Shown one piece after another: positions 52,436 to 61,851 of a DNA stretch of 64,000 nt. Numbering within the stretch: the first letter of the stretch is position 1; each line of letters starts with the position of its first letter. Location of the stretch: the NCBI GenBank assembly GCA_009829735.1, contig CM020618.1, positions 21,065,346-21,129,345 on the forward strand, in the 5' to 3' direction. The notes beneath the pieces were generated by a model. It worked only from the letters and a program-made list of their open reading frames with translations, ran no database searches and was not told the origin of the DNA. The position numbers and the translations under genes are program-made. The stretch comes from Pyropia yezoensis (Eukaryota > Rhodophyta > Bangiophyceae > Bangiales > Bangiaceae).

Positions 52436-55398
52436 TTGGTCACGGTGCGCTCCAGCCCCGCAATCCGGTTCAAGTTGGTCACCACCCCGCTCTTCAGGTA
52501 CTCCGACAAGCAGAACATGTCGTACAGGGAGGTGGAGAACAGCCCCGGCAGGTCCTCATTCGTCAGCAGCACAGACTGCCTTCCCATAGCGGAGTCGCGA
52601 AAGGCCACCGTGCTCTTGCAGTTCGTTGAGCACACGCGGCCGGCCCGCCGGTCGATAAGCACAAAGATGACGCGGTCCTTCCACACCTCCCAGTTGGCGT
52701 CCCCGATGACCGACCGCATGCGGCGAACGCAGTTCCGCACGTCAGCCGCAGACGACGGGACTTTCGAGTCCGCGGAAGTGCCCTTGACCTGGTACACGAC
52801 GGCGACCGCGGAGTCCTTGGCAAGCACAACGTCGCTGTCGGGAACTTGGAAGTCCTGCGTCACGCGGTGGAAGACGGCAGCATCGACGGCAGTGGAGGGC
52901 GTCGCACTGGATGACAGGAGCCTGAATACAACGTCATCAAATATGCCCGCCTGGCTAGGAGACATCTTGAGCAGGTCCTTCAGTACGCCTGTGGTGCAGC
53001 CCTTGCGCCGGGGAGTGGCAGCGTTGATAGTGACGTCCTGCAGCAAGTATCCGCTGCCAACGTAGGCGCCGGAGGATCGAGAGGTCAACAGCAATGCCAC
53101 GGGGATGGAGGAGTACGTCTCTGGGAACTGCGCTCGTGCGTGGGAGATCATCACCTCCCAAGCCGTGTGGAACGTCTCCATCCACGTCCCCGTAAGTCGG
53201 TCTCCGTCAAACATGAGCAAGTCATGCAGGGCGGAGCGCAACGTGGGCGCACGCGGGCACTCAAAATCTTTCTTCAACGCAAACAGCGTCCATGGCAGCA
53301 TAACCGGTACAGCCTCACCGCGCGGGAGCAGGCCGATGAGGCCACGCGACGCAACGTCGTCCCAGGTGAGCCCGTAGCCGCGCTGGTCGGCAGCTGCCAC
53401 CGCCGACGGTGTCACCTCACGGCCAAGTAGTACGTGCGCGACAACGTCCAAGACACCCTCCACACCGTTGGGATACCTGGACATGGATGGGCGCAGGTCG
53501 CACACGACGGCAGCCTCGCATACTGTGTCGCCAATGATCGCCTCCGCCACGTCGTCGCCCATGAAGATGTTAACAGGCCCCTCCGCCTGATTCATCATGC
53601 CGCGCACCTGCGACTCCACCAAGACGCGGACGCTCCTTCGCGAGTCGGTCATCATGCGCACGAAGATGTTGACAAAGCGGCTGTGGCCGCCGAGGAGAAG
53701 CGCGAGTGCGTCAACAAAGCCCGAGGGAAGGTAGCTCTTACCGTCAGGGGTGAGTCGCAGCAGCTTCCCGGCAACGTAGGTGACGTCGGGATCGTTTAGC
53801 AGGCGCGACAAGCCGAACTCCAATGCCTTCCGGTACGCAAGGGCGGGGCGGTAGCCGGCCAAACATGCTTGAACCATCCTACGGCCAGAGGATCGCGTCT
53901 CGGCAACCATCAACGCCTCGTCAAGCGTCGTGAAGAGCACGGTCCCGCCAGCAAACTGCATCTTGCGGCAGACCTGCGAGCGGACCGCTTCAGGCCAACC
54001 CGTGAGGTTGGGCACGTTGTTACGCTTGGGGTCAGGGAAGTCACGCATAAAGATCGCATCGACCTTGGCTAGCTCATCAAAGAGCAGGATGGGAAACGCC
54101 GTCGGTCGTCCACGGCAGTACCGAATGACGCGTTTGGCAGCAGCAGCCACTGCATTGCTACTCAGCTGCTCGGCCCGGAACGCACGATCCACCTCCGCCG
54201 TGAAGTCGCTCCAGTTGACGGCCGTGGGGTCCACCAGCTCGTTGTAGCACAGCCGCAGGTTATCAAACAAGGTGATGGGCGTCGTTGGATCTGCCCCCCA
54301 CGAGATCTCCGTGTCACTGACGGCCGTATGGCCGTTGAATCCAATGCAAAATAACTCGGACACAGCAGCCATGTTCGAGGGCCGACCGCCCAGAGTGCGC
54401 AGGGTCTCCAGCAGGGCGGCGGGGGCGGTTGGTTGGTCAGGTGTACGATGCCTCAGCCACCAGCTCCAGATCTCATGGAACAGGAACGTCTTGCCGATGC
54501 CCGGAGATGCGCGGATGTAGAAGCCCGTCTGGCGCTCGCCGCGCGCCTGCTGTCCGTGACAGAGGTCAGGTATGATGTTCTCGGCCAGCGACTCGAAAGC
54601 ACTCTTGATCAGCTGCTCCACAGACAGCAGCAGCTCCACCGGCAGCCGTTTAGGATAGGACCCAAGCAACACGTCTGCGGCTGGCACCACGTGATCGTCA
54701 CGAGCCCACCCACGAGCACGTATCAGTGCCGTTAAGGCCAGGCCCTCATCGACCAAGGAAGATGCCCTCACTTGTCCGTCTCTGGGCCGAGGGCGGGCTT
54801 GATGCTCGACCGTCATCAGTGCGGCAGCAATACCCCGCCGCCCAGCGCCAAGCGACGCGCACAGACGGCAAACTTGATAGCCGGACGGCATCTCCGCGTC
54901 GGTACGCCAAGCAGGTCGACTCTGGCACCTCCGAGCGGCGCGGCACAGGTGCGTGTGGCAAACCTTGGACGTGTCCAACCACCCATACCCGTCGAGCGGC
55001 TCAGGGGAGGTTGACTCTGTTGACTTGCACACAGCAATATCACGCCGCAAAGCATGTGGCTCATTAGCCCACCCGCTGCGCGTCCGCGGCCCCAGGACAT
55101 CGAAGGTGGTCAAGCCAACGAATGGCACCAAAGGATGCGCCCATGCACCACCAATGAGTCGCCGTCTGGCAGCCAAAATGGCCACGCCTCGGGATGTAGA
55201 CGGGTACGACGTCGCATTCTCAAGGCGGGCACGCTGCTGCCGAACAAAGGTAGGAACCCCAGCCCAGCGGCATCGGCCAGCCGCTTGGACGTACACTCGG
55301 CAAACAGGAGTTGTCCAGCACGTCAAAGGCCGGAGTGCCTCGAGGCGTGTCGTCGAGGTCGACCAGTGCGGGGCCGCCCAACCAACAATTGAAGCCAT
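52432..55398 (-). CDS. P-loop NTPase with candidate C-terminal nuclease, Crinkler/RHS-like
   Basis: 988 residues from the ATG at 55398 (the frame is open a little further without ATG). Residues 1-210 are a header region rich in Cys/His (VCHTHLCRAARRC, VCRLCASLG), possibly zinc-binding. A P-loop NTPase follows: Walker A IRASPGIGKTFLFHEIW near 296-310 and Walker B FPILLFDELAKVD near 436-446. A helical region comes next. Near the C-terminus DVVLAKDSAVAVVYQVKG (about 855-873) looks like the D...(E/Q)xK core of a restriction-endonuclease-like nuclease. This NTPase-plus-nuclease order is that described for Crinkler-RHS-type proteins, which occur as effectors and transposon-linked proteins across eukaryotes. 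The single clean frame, balanced composition and nearby repeat elements suggest a mobile or transferred origin. Whether it is active or toxic cannot be told. Confidence 0.6.
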   Translation of the reverse strand: MASIVGWAAPHWSTSTTRLEALRPLTCWTTPVCRVYVQAAGRCRWAGVPTFVRQQRARLENATSYPSTSRGVAILAARRRLIGGAWAHPLVPFVGLTTFDVLGPRTRSGWANEPHALRRDIAVCKSTESTSPEPLDGYGWLDTSKVCHTHLCRAARRCQSRPAWRTDAEMPSGYQVCRLCASLGAGRRGIAAALMTVEHQARPRPRDGQVRASSLVDEGLALTALIRARGWARDDHVVPAADVLLGSYPKRLPVELLLSVEQLIKSAFESLAENIIPDLCHGQQARGERQTGFYIRASPGIGKTFLFHEIWSWWLRHRTPDQPTAPAALLETLRTLGGRPSNMAAVSELFCIGFNGHTAVSDTEISWGADPTTPITLFDNLRLCYNELVDPTAVNWSDFTAEVDRAFRAEQLSSNAVAAAAKRVIRYCRGRPTAFPILLFDELAKVDAIFMRDFPDPKRNNVPNLTGWPEAVRSQVCRKMQFAGGTVLFTTLDEALMVAETRSSGRRMVQACLAGYRPALAYRKALEFGLSRLLNDPDVTYVAGKLLRLTPDGKSYLPSGFVDALALLLGGHSRFVNIFVRMMTDSRRSVRVLVESQVRGMMNQAEGPVNIFMGDDVAEAIIGDTVCEAAVVCDLRPSMSRYPNGVEGVLDVVAHVLLGREVTPSAVAAADQRGYGLTWDDVASRGLIGLLPRGEAVPVMLPWTLFALKKDFECPRAPTLRSALHDLLMFDGDRLTGTWMETFHTAWEVMISHARAQFPETYSSIPVALLLTSRSSGAYVGSGYLLQDVTINAATPRRKGCTTGVLKDLLKMSPSQAGIFDDVVFRLLSSSATPSTAVDAAVFHRVTQDFQVPDSDVVLAKDSAVAVVYQVKGTSADSKVPSSAADVRNCVRRMRSVIGDANWEVWKDRVIFVLIDRRAGRVCSTNCKSTVAFRDSAMGRQSVLLTNEDLPGLFSTSLYDMFCLSEYLKSGVVTNLNRIAGLERTVTK

Positions 55399-55927
55399 AA
55401 CTATTAGGAGCCCGGCACGCGTCCACAGGATGAGCTGTGAAATGATGCGACCACGGGGAAGAATCAAGTGTTCACGGGGCGGACAAGCGAGCGGCAGTCA
55501 GGTCCATGGTGAGCAACCCGGTGCTCATCTCTGTGGTTAGTAATCACGTTCGCCGCGGCGAAGGACAGAGAGGCGCTACAACGCAACTACCCTCAGTCAG
55601 GCGGCAGCCGCGGCCGGCAACGTCGTGCTGCTCGATTAGAACGGAAGTGTGTGCTCTGGGCAGATTCTCACACCAGTGTGGCAATCCCGCTGAGACCGCC
55701 AACAAACGCACGGTCGAACCGCCACCCCCACGGTCCCCAGCTGTTGCCGCTGGCGCTCCCCCCGTCTTCACCTCAACATACCGACCGACCGCCTCGCCGC
55801 GACCATCGCACCCACAGAACCGCACGGGGCGCGGCCGCCACCAGTATCGTGGACGAGGTCGGCCACCTCCGAGGTTCTCAGCAGCGTGGAGCGTTTGACA
55901 GGGCCGCGGCAGCACCAGGGTTGAGAG
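55399..55927. other. 5' region of the NTPase gene
   Basis: Moderate-GC DNA without supported genes. It presumably holds the promoter of the NTPase gene. The AT-rich element begins at 55928. Confidence 0.4.
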
Positions 55928-56455
55928 GCGATAATTATTGAGTCAAAATTATCGAGTAAATTATCAGAAAAGAATAACGTTCAGGAGAACCGGAACGATA
56001 ATGATTATCAGACGTCCACGTGTTCCACCACGTGTCGGCTCGGAGGCCCATCAGACCAGACCGGACCGCCTGATCACGCGGCAGTGCCGCACCCTGTCGT
56101 CGTCTTCGGAACTGTGTACGCAGCCGCGATACAGTACGGCAGCGTGCCCAGCCAAGATCCAGACCCACACCGCGAGGACGATAGGAGCTACGTACGCCGA
56201 CTAGGACTTCACATCCTCCGCGGCGTCCTGTACACGGCGGGTGCGGCCGCCCCACGCGGCACGTTCTCCGCCGCCTGCGTACTACGCGGCTCAATTTAGG
56301 CTCTACGCCCTTTCCGACAGCCGTGTCCGCAGCTCGTCAGGCGGCTCGTGTTGGGCACGACGTGGTTAATTCATTGCTGTCATCCTAGCACGTGGCTCCT
56401 GGGCGATAACTATCAGAAACGTTTTCAATAATTATCGCATGTTTTTACTAACGAT
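55928..56455. mobile_element. AT-rich MITE-like element, copy B
   Basis: A perfect 14-bp inverted repeat GCGATAATTATTGA lies at 55928-55941 and, inverted, at 56425-56438, with further AT-rich GATAAT/ATTATC motifs inside both ends. The right end continues with TTTACTAACGATGG, the inverse of the CCATCG..GTTAGTAAA end of copy A. CACGTG motifs lie inside both ends. No gene. No clear target duplication. Confidence 0.55.
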
Positions 56456-58295
56456 GGATGCTTTCGCAAAATATATTAACCCTGCCTGAGGGGGGGTTGC
56501 AAATTTCTGCACAAGCGGAAAACACCCCAAATGCAAGAAATCGGTGGTCCCCCTTTAGACCCCACTGCGATGGGTAGCCGCCGTCGCCGTCGTCCCCGTC
56601 GCCCGCGGCCGGCACTGCCGCCATCGCCCAACAGCGTCCCCGAACGCGGCGGCGGCCGCGGCGGCGCGCAGCGGCAGTGCCGCGATGGCGGGGGGGAGAC
56701 CAAGCCGGCGGGTACAGCGGGGGCGGCTGCGACCGCCGGCCGAAGGGGAGGGGGGTTGGGGGACTCCGCCGGGGGGGCGGCCTCGACAGCGGGGGCGGCC
56801 CCAAGTCGGCGTGGGAGGTTGGTGGGAAGGGAACGGGGGGGGGACGGGGGGGGCGGCGGCGCCGTGCGGCCGTCGTCCCTCCCCCCGCCCGCTCGCTGGG
56901 CCCCCACCCGCCTGCAATGGCAGCTGCCCCCGACGCGCAGCCGGGCGCATGCCACCAGCCAGCTGCCGGCGCCGCATACCGCGAGCGGCGCCCCTACCGG
57001 CCGTCACCGCCCCTGCCGGCTGCACCTGGAGCGGGGGGGAAGAAAAGGGGGGGCCACCAGCCAGCTGCTGGCCCCACCCGCGGCGCGTGGGCGCCCCTGC
57101 CGGCTGTCACCGCCCCTGCTGGCTGCCCCTAGAGTGGGGGGGAAGAAAGGGAGGGGGGGGGGGCGGCTGCAGGCGGGCGGCCGACGCACTCGCTTCGCCG
57201 CCACCTCCGACGCGGCCACCGTCTCCGCCGCTTGCGGTGCTGCCGGGGGGGGAGACCCCCGCCTGTGCGGGACGAGTGACGGTGCCGCCGACCAGACAGT
57301 CCCTGCTCGTGGCAGCCACCCCATCTTCGCCCCCCCCGCCGCCCCTCCCCGCACCGTCCCGCCCGCCCCATCCCAAACAGCTAGAGAGCCACGCGCCCGT
57401 GGCTCTCTCCCTCTGCCGAAGCGGTTGCTCCTCCCCGCTCCCCTTTTCCCATCAAGGGATGGTCCTGACAAAAAAGAAAGAAACGGGCGGACGGCACCCG
57501 CCGGCCACCGTCCTGCGCCGTGTGCGGTGCGCTGCCGAAATGGCCGTAGCTGTATCCATGGATAGCCTGCGCGGCCCATGCGGTGGGCGCATCCCATGCG
57601 GCGGCTGAGGGGACACGGCGCGCAGCGAGGCGGTGGGCACCAGCGATTTGGTGGGGGGTGGGGGTGGCCGGGGCGACGCCGCGGGCTCGCCAAGACGTCT
57701 TGCGTCCACGCGGCAGCTGCTGGCGGTACTGTCGTAGACAACGCGTTCAGGCACAAGGCTTCCCACCCAGCAGCGGCGCCAAGCGGCCGCTTCCCTCCCT
57801 TGCCCCCCCCCCCCCCCGCGACTCCCCCCTAAAGCTATTTGGAATCCACCTGAAGGTGAGTGCGGGAGCTTCCAGAGGGCTCCCGGCGCATTGGTGCTTG
57901 CCACCACGGGCGGGAGGGGCGGGGGCGACCGCTGGGAGCATGGGACATGCGCCGTGAACGGCCGACGGGTCGGTCGGCGTGAAGGGGGGGAGGGTGATGG
58001 TCCAGGCGGGCCGCGCCCGCTGTTTGCGTCCGTCCTCTCTTGGACAGCCAGCCGCCGCGCCGCGCGCCGACGCGCACGCCCACGCCACGGGGTCTGCGTC
58101 GCCGGCGCCGACGCATCCCGCTGGACGTGTCCATGCCGGCTTGGCCGCGATCTGCCACCCCCCCTCGTTCTCCGCCTCACCCCCGCCCCCCCCTCCCCCC
58201 CTCCCGCCCTGCCCGCCGCCTTTGATCCCCACCGCCCAAGCCTGGCCGCCCACGTTCTCCACGCCCCCTGCCCTTCCCCCCGGCCTTGGTTCGTC
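56456..58295. other. GC-extreme spacer, no supported gene
   Basis: G and C runs and CGG tracts. A tandem repeat of a GCCAGCTGCTGGC/CCACCAGCCAGCTG type lies near 56950-57120. ORFs are filler. The end would contain the 5' region of the haloperoxidase. Confidence 0.5.
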
Positions 58296-58454
58296 ATGGC
58301 GGTGCTCACCAGCAGCGGCACCTACTGCCGGGACGCGGCGTTTGCCACGCGCGTCGCCGCCGCGGCGGTCGCGCGGGAGCGGCCCCACCCCGCCCACGTC
58401 ACCAACGGGCAGGAGGACGGCGCCTCTTTTCCCCCGCCGGACCACCGCGGCAGC

Positions 58455-58485
<31 letters not shown>

Positions 58486-59821
58486 GCGGCGGCGGCGGCG
58501 GCGGCCACCACCACCACCGCAGCGGCGGCATCGCCGGCGGCAGCAACGACCACCACCACCGAAAGGGCGGCAGCACGAGCAGCCACGATGGTCGTGGCGG
58601 CGGCGGCGGCGGCGGCGGCGGCCACCGCCCCCGCTTCCGGTTTCACTGCCCGTCCGAGACGGGCGGCGTGCAGGGGCCGTCGCCCATTGCGTCGTTTCCC
58701 ATGGGCCTCCCGCACGACCCGACGACGGGCCTCTTGCAGGACCCCGCCGCGTTCCGCGCCCTCGGGCGCGCCATTGACAGCTGCGACGCGCGGGACTTTG
58801 TGGACGTGCCCCTCGGGGGGGCCGTCCACACCCCCCCCCCCCGGGGGGGTGCGGGCGTGGGAGTCGGCGGGCGCGGGCTTGACGATAAACACCCAAGGGG
58901 GCCCGACGCGCAGGCGCTGACCATGCCCCCCGCCGCGCGGCAGCACAGCGCGGAGCTGGTCGCCAAGATGGTCGTGCTGTACGCCGCGGCGCTGCCGCGG
59001 GGCGTGCCGTTTGCCCACTGGGCGGCCGCGGCGCCGCCCATTGCCGCGGCGGTGCGGTGAGCTCAGCGGCACGCGCTAGCACGCCGCCGCCGCGAGTGAC
59101 CGCTCCCGGGGCCTCTCCCCCGCCGCCACGGCGCGGCGGCGGGTCGCCCCGTTTACCCCCACGACGGTCTACTCGGAGCGTCGGCCGGGGGGTAGCCGAC
59201 GGCCCGTACGTGTCCCAGTTTTTTGCTCTTCGGGAAGGGGGGCGTGGGCGGCACGTCGGGGGACCCCACCGACGGCCTCGTCGCGTACGGCGCCGGCCAG
59301 ATTGACCTGTGAGTGCCCGTCGCGGCGCCGGGCGTCGACTACCTCACCGCCAGGGAGGCGTTCGTGGACAATTTCATTCATTCAAAGCGGGGCCGACACG
59401 TGGGGGACGGACGCGTTTTTTGCCCGCCCCCGACGGCGCCCGCACCCGCTTCTCGCCCCCCCCCGGAACCTGGCCATGTACATACGTGCACTTTGACGCC
59501 CTCTACCAGGCCTACCTTAACGCGTGCCTGTGGCTGCTCGCCGAGGGGGTCCCCTTTGACGGGGGGCTCCCGTGGACCGCCCCCGACGCGGCGGACCACG
59601 GGCAGGGGGTTTTCCCACGTGTGGGCCCCCCCCACCTGCTGACGCTCCTCCCCGAGGTGGCCACCCGCGCCCTCAAGGCGGTGCGCTGCCAAAACGCTCA
59701 ACGTCCACCGGCGGCTCCGCCCCGACGCCGTCCGCGGGCTCCTGGACCGGCTGCCGGTCGCGCCGGGGCCGCTGGCGCCGGTCGCGGCACTCGCCGCCGA
59801 GGCGGTGCCCACCCTCGCGCG

Positions 59822-59867
<46 letters not shown>

Positions 59868-60040
59868 TCCCCTCCCGGAGTGTGCTGCTGCCCGTGGCCT
59901 ACCCAGAGGGGTCCCCCGCGCGCCCCGCCTACGGTGCCGGCCACGCGACGGTCGCGGGCGCGTGCGTGACGGTGCTACAGGGGTGCTTTGACGCGGGCCA
60001 CGCGCCCGGCGCCACCGCCGTCGAGGCGATGGGGGGGGGG
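58296..60040 (+). pseudogene. Vanadium-dependent haloperoxidase, frameshifted
   Basis: From the ATG at 58296: HVTNGQED, SFPMGLPHDPTTG, LVAKMVVLYAAALPRGVPF. After the stop at 59058 come GPYVSQFF (59205-59225), then GVDYLTAREAFVD, GADTWGTDAFFA, NLAMY, VHFDALYQAYLNACLWLL, VGPPHLLTLLPEVATRALK, KTLNVHRRLRPDAV (vanadate-binding Lys/Arg motif), and EGSPARPAYGAGHATVAGAC (59900-59960). The order and wording match algal vanadium bromoperoxidases, which oxidise halides with H2O2. Frame breaks: an extra base in the T run at 59219-59224, TGA near 59310, a 4-bp tandem duplication near 59375, another shift near 59477, and a lost base near 59690. A Gly/His-rich insert lies near 58440-58620. The last conserved segment, with the vanadium-ligating His, is not found downstream. 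Some single-base breaks could be assembly errors. Confidence 0.82.
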
Positions 60041-61851
60041 GGGGGGGGGGGGCGGAAGGAGATGCGGGGAATTCTTCATCGCGTGTCGCGGGGTAGGTAT
60101 GTCTCCACCAACAGCCCCCCGACGAGGGGCACGCACAAAGGCGCACATGCCGGCGACAGGGGTGGCCGCGCTGCGCCGGCGCCCCCGCACTCACACCAAC
60201 CCAATGCTGCCGCCGTCGCATGCCCCTCCCCCCCTTTCCGCCCGGCGCGGCGGTCACCCCCCGGAGGGGGCGCTGGTGTGGCTCTGGGGGGGAGGGGGGG
60301 GGGGCGGTGGCGATGACAAGGGAAGGGGGGGGGGGGGATGGGGGGGAGTACGCGCAGGGGAGTACGCGCGGCGGCCGGCAGCCCCGTTGCCGATGGACTT
60401 GCGCGTCCACCGGGGGTCGCCGGTGGGGTGGGGAGAGGGAGCGGCGGTGGGGCTGGTGGTGAGGTGGAGGGGGGGGAGTGGGGGGGGGGCGAGGCTGGGC
60501 CCAGCGGCGCGCGGCGGCGCACGGCACGAGTCCAGTGGGGCTGGTGGCGCGGCAGCGTGGCATGGGTGGGGGTCCTCGGGACGGGGCGGTGACGCGCGCG
60601 CCTGCACGACCGCGGCGCGACGGCGGAGGACGATCGCGCCGCGGGATCATCCCCGTCTGGGAAGCGTCCGTCGTGCACGCAGCAGCTGCCGCCTTGCAAC
60701 GGCGCGCGCACCCTCCTGTTCTGAGGTGCGCGACGGTGGGGCTCATGAGGAGCCGCCGCGGCTGCGCCTACCCGCCGCTCTTCCCCAGAGCGGCGTCCCC
60801 CACTCCTCCCCCCCGCCGCCCGCCCGCCCCCCCTCCGTCCCCCCCGCGTCCACTGCCCTGCCAGGGCCCCGCCGCCGGAAGCATCCCGGGATCATCCCTG
60901 GGGATGATCCCCCCGTCCCCGTCCGCCCCCCCCGCCTCCTCCCGCTCGCCCGTGTCGTGGCCCCACACGGGCGGGCCACGCGGGGCGCTCTCTCACGAGG
61001 CACCGCCCACCCCTCCCACCTGCGCCGACCCGCACCCCCACCTCCCCCCCCCCCCACCCCCTGCGCTCCCTTCTCCCCTGGGCTCCTGGGCGCCCCCAAC
61101 GGCCCCGCCCACGCGCGCGCACCGTCCCGCGCGCACCGCCACGCCACAGGCTCCGTATGTGGGGGGGGTGGGGGTGCGCCCGGGCCTTCAGGGGGAGGAG
61201 GACAGTGGGGTGGACTCTGCCTGCGGCCGGTGCGCGCCGTCGGTCGTTTTTGACGCCTGGTGTCCCGAGGCAGGGTGGGGATGAGGAGGGGGGAGGGGGG
61301 TTGCAGAGGCCGCTCCGCATGGAGGTGGCAGCCCGGGTGGGCGTCTGTGCGTCGTGGATGTCGGGGTCGTAGTGGGCGGGGGGTGGTCGCGGCGGGGCGC
61401 GGCCCAAGCGGGTGCCGTTTGACGGGCGGCACCCGCCAGCCGGGGCGGCGGCGGCACCTATGGCGTGGCGGGCGCCGGTGGGCGGCGGGCCCGCCGTGGG
61501 CGGGCGGCGCTGCCCCCCCCCCCTCTCCCGGCTCCCGCCTCCTACCACCCCCCCCCCGCGGCAGGGCCCGTCGGACAAACTGGCGGCGAGCCGCGCGCGC
61601 CGCCCCCGCCCGCCCACTCGCCCCGACGGGTGGCAGCGTCAAAGGGGGCGGGCGCGGCCGTGGCGGTGGGCGGCACACCCCCAGCCGCCGCCCCACCGGC
61701 CTCTGCTTGGTGACCCTGCTTTGCTCCCCCCTTGCCCCGCCACCGTCGCCCCCCATCGCCCCCCTCCCCCCCCCCCCCCCCCCCCCCCGTCCCCCCTCTG
61801 TCGTTCTCAAAGCGGCCACCACCCCCCGCGGCCGCGGGTCGTCGGGGGGCC
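60041..61851. other. GC-extreme spacer, no supported gene
   Basis: G runs (60030-60050, 60290, 60330) and C runs. ORFs on both strands are filler. The missing haloperoxidase C-terminal motif was looked for here and not found. Confidence 0.5.

Noticed and set aside
58040..59082. Minus-strand ORFs over the haloperoxidase
   Set aside because: Shadows of the plus-strand coding blocks, which carry the recognisable family motifs.
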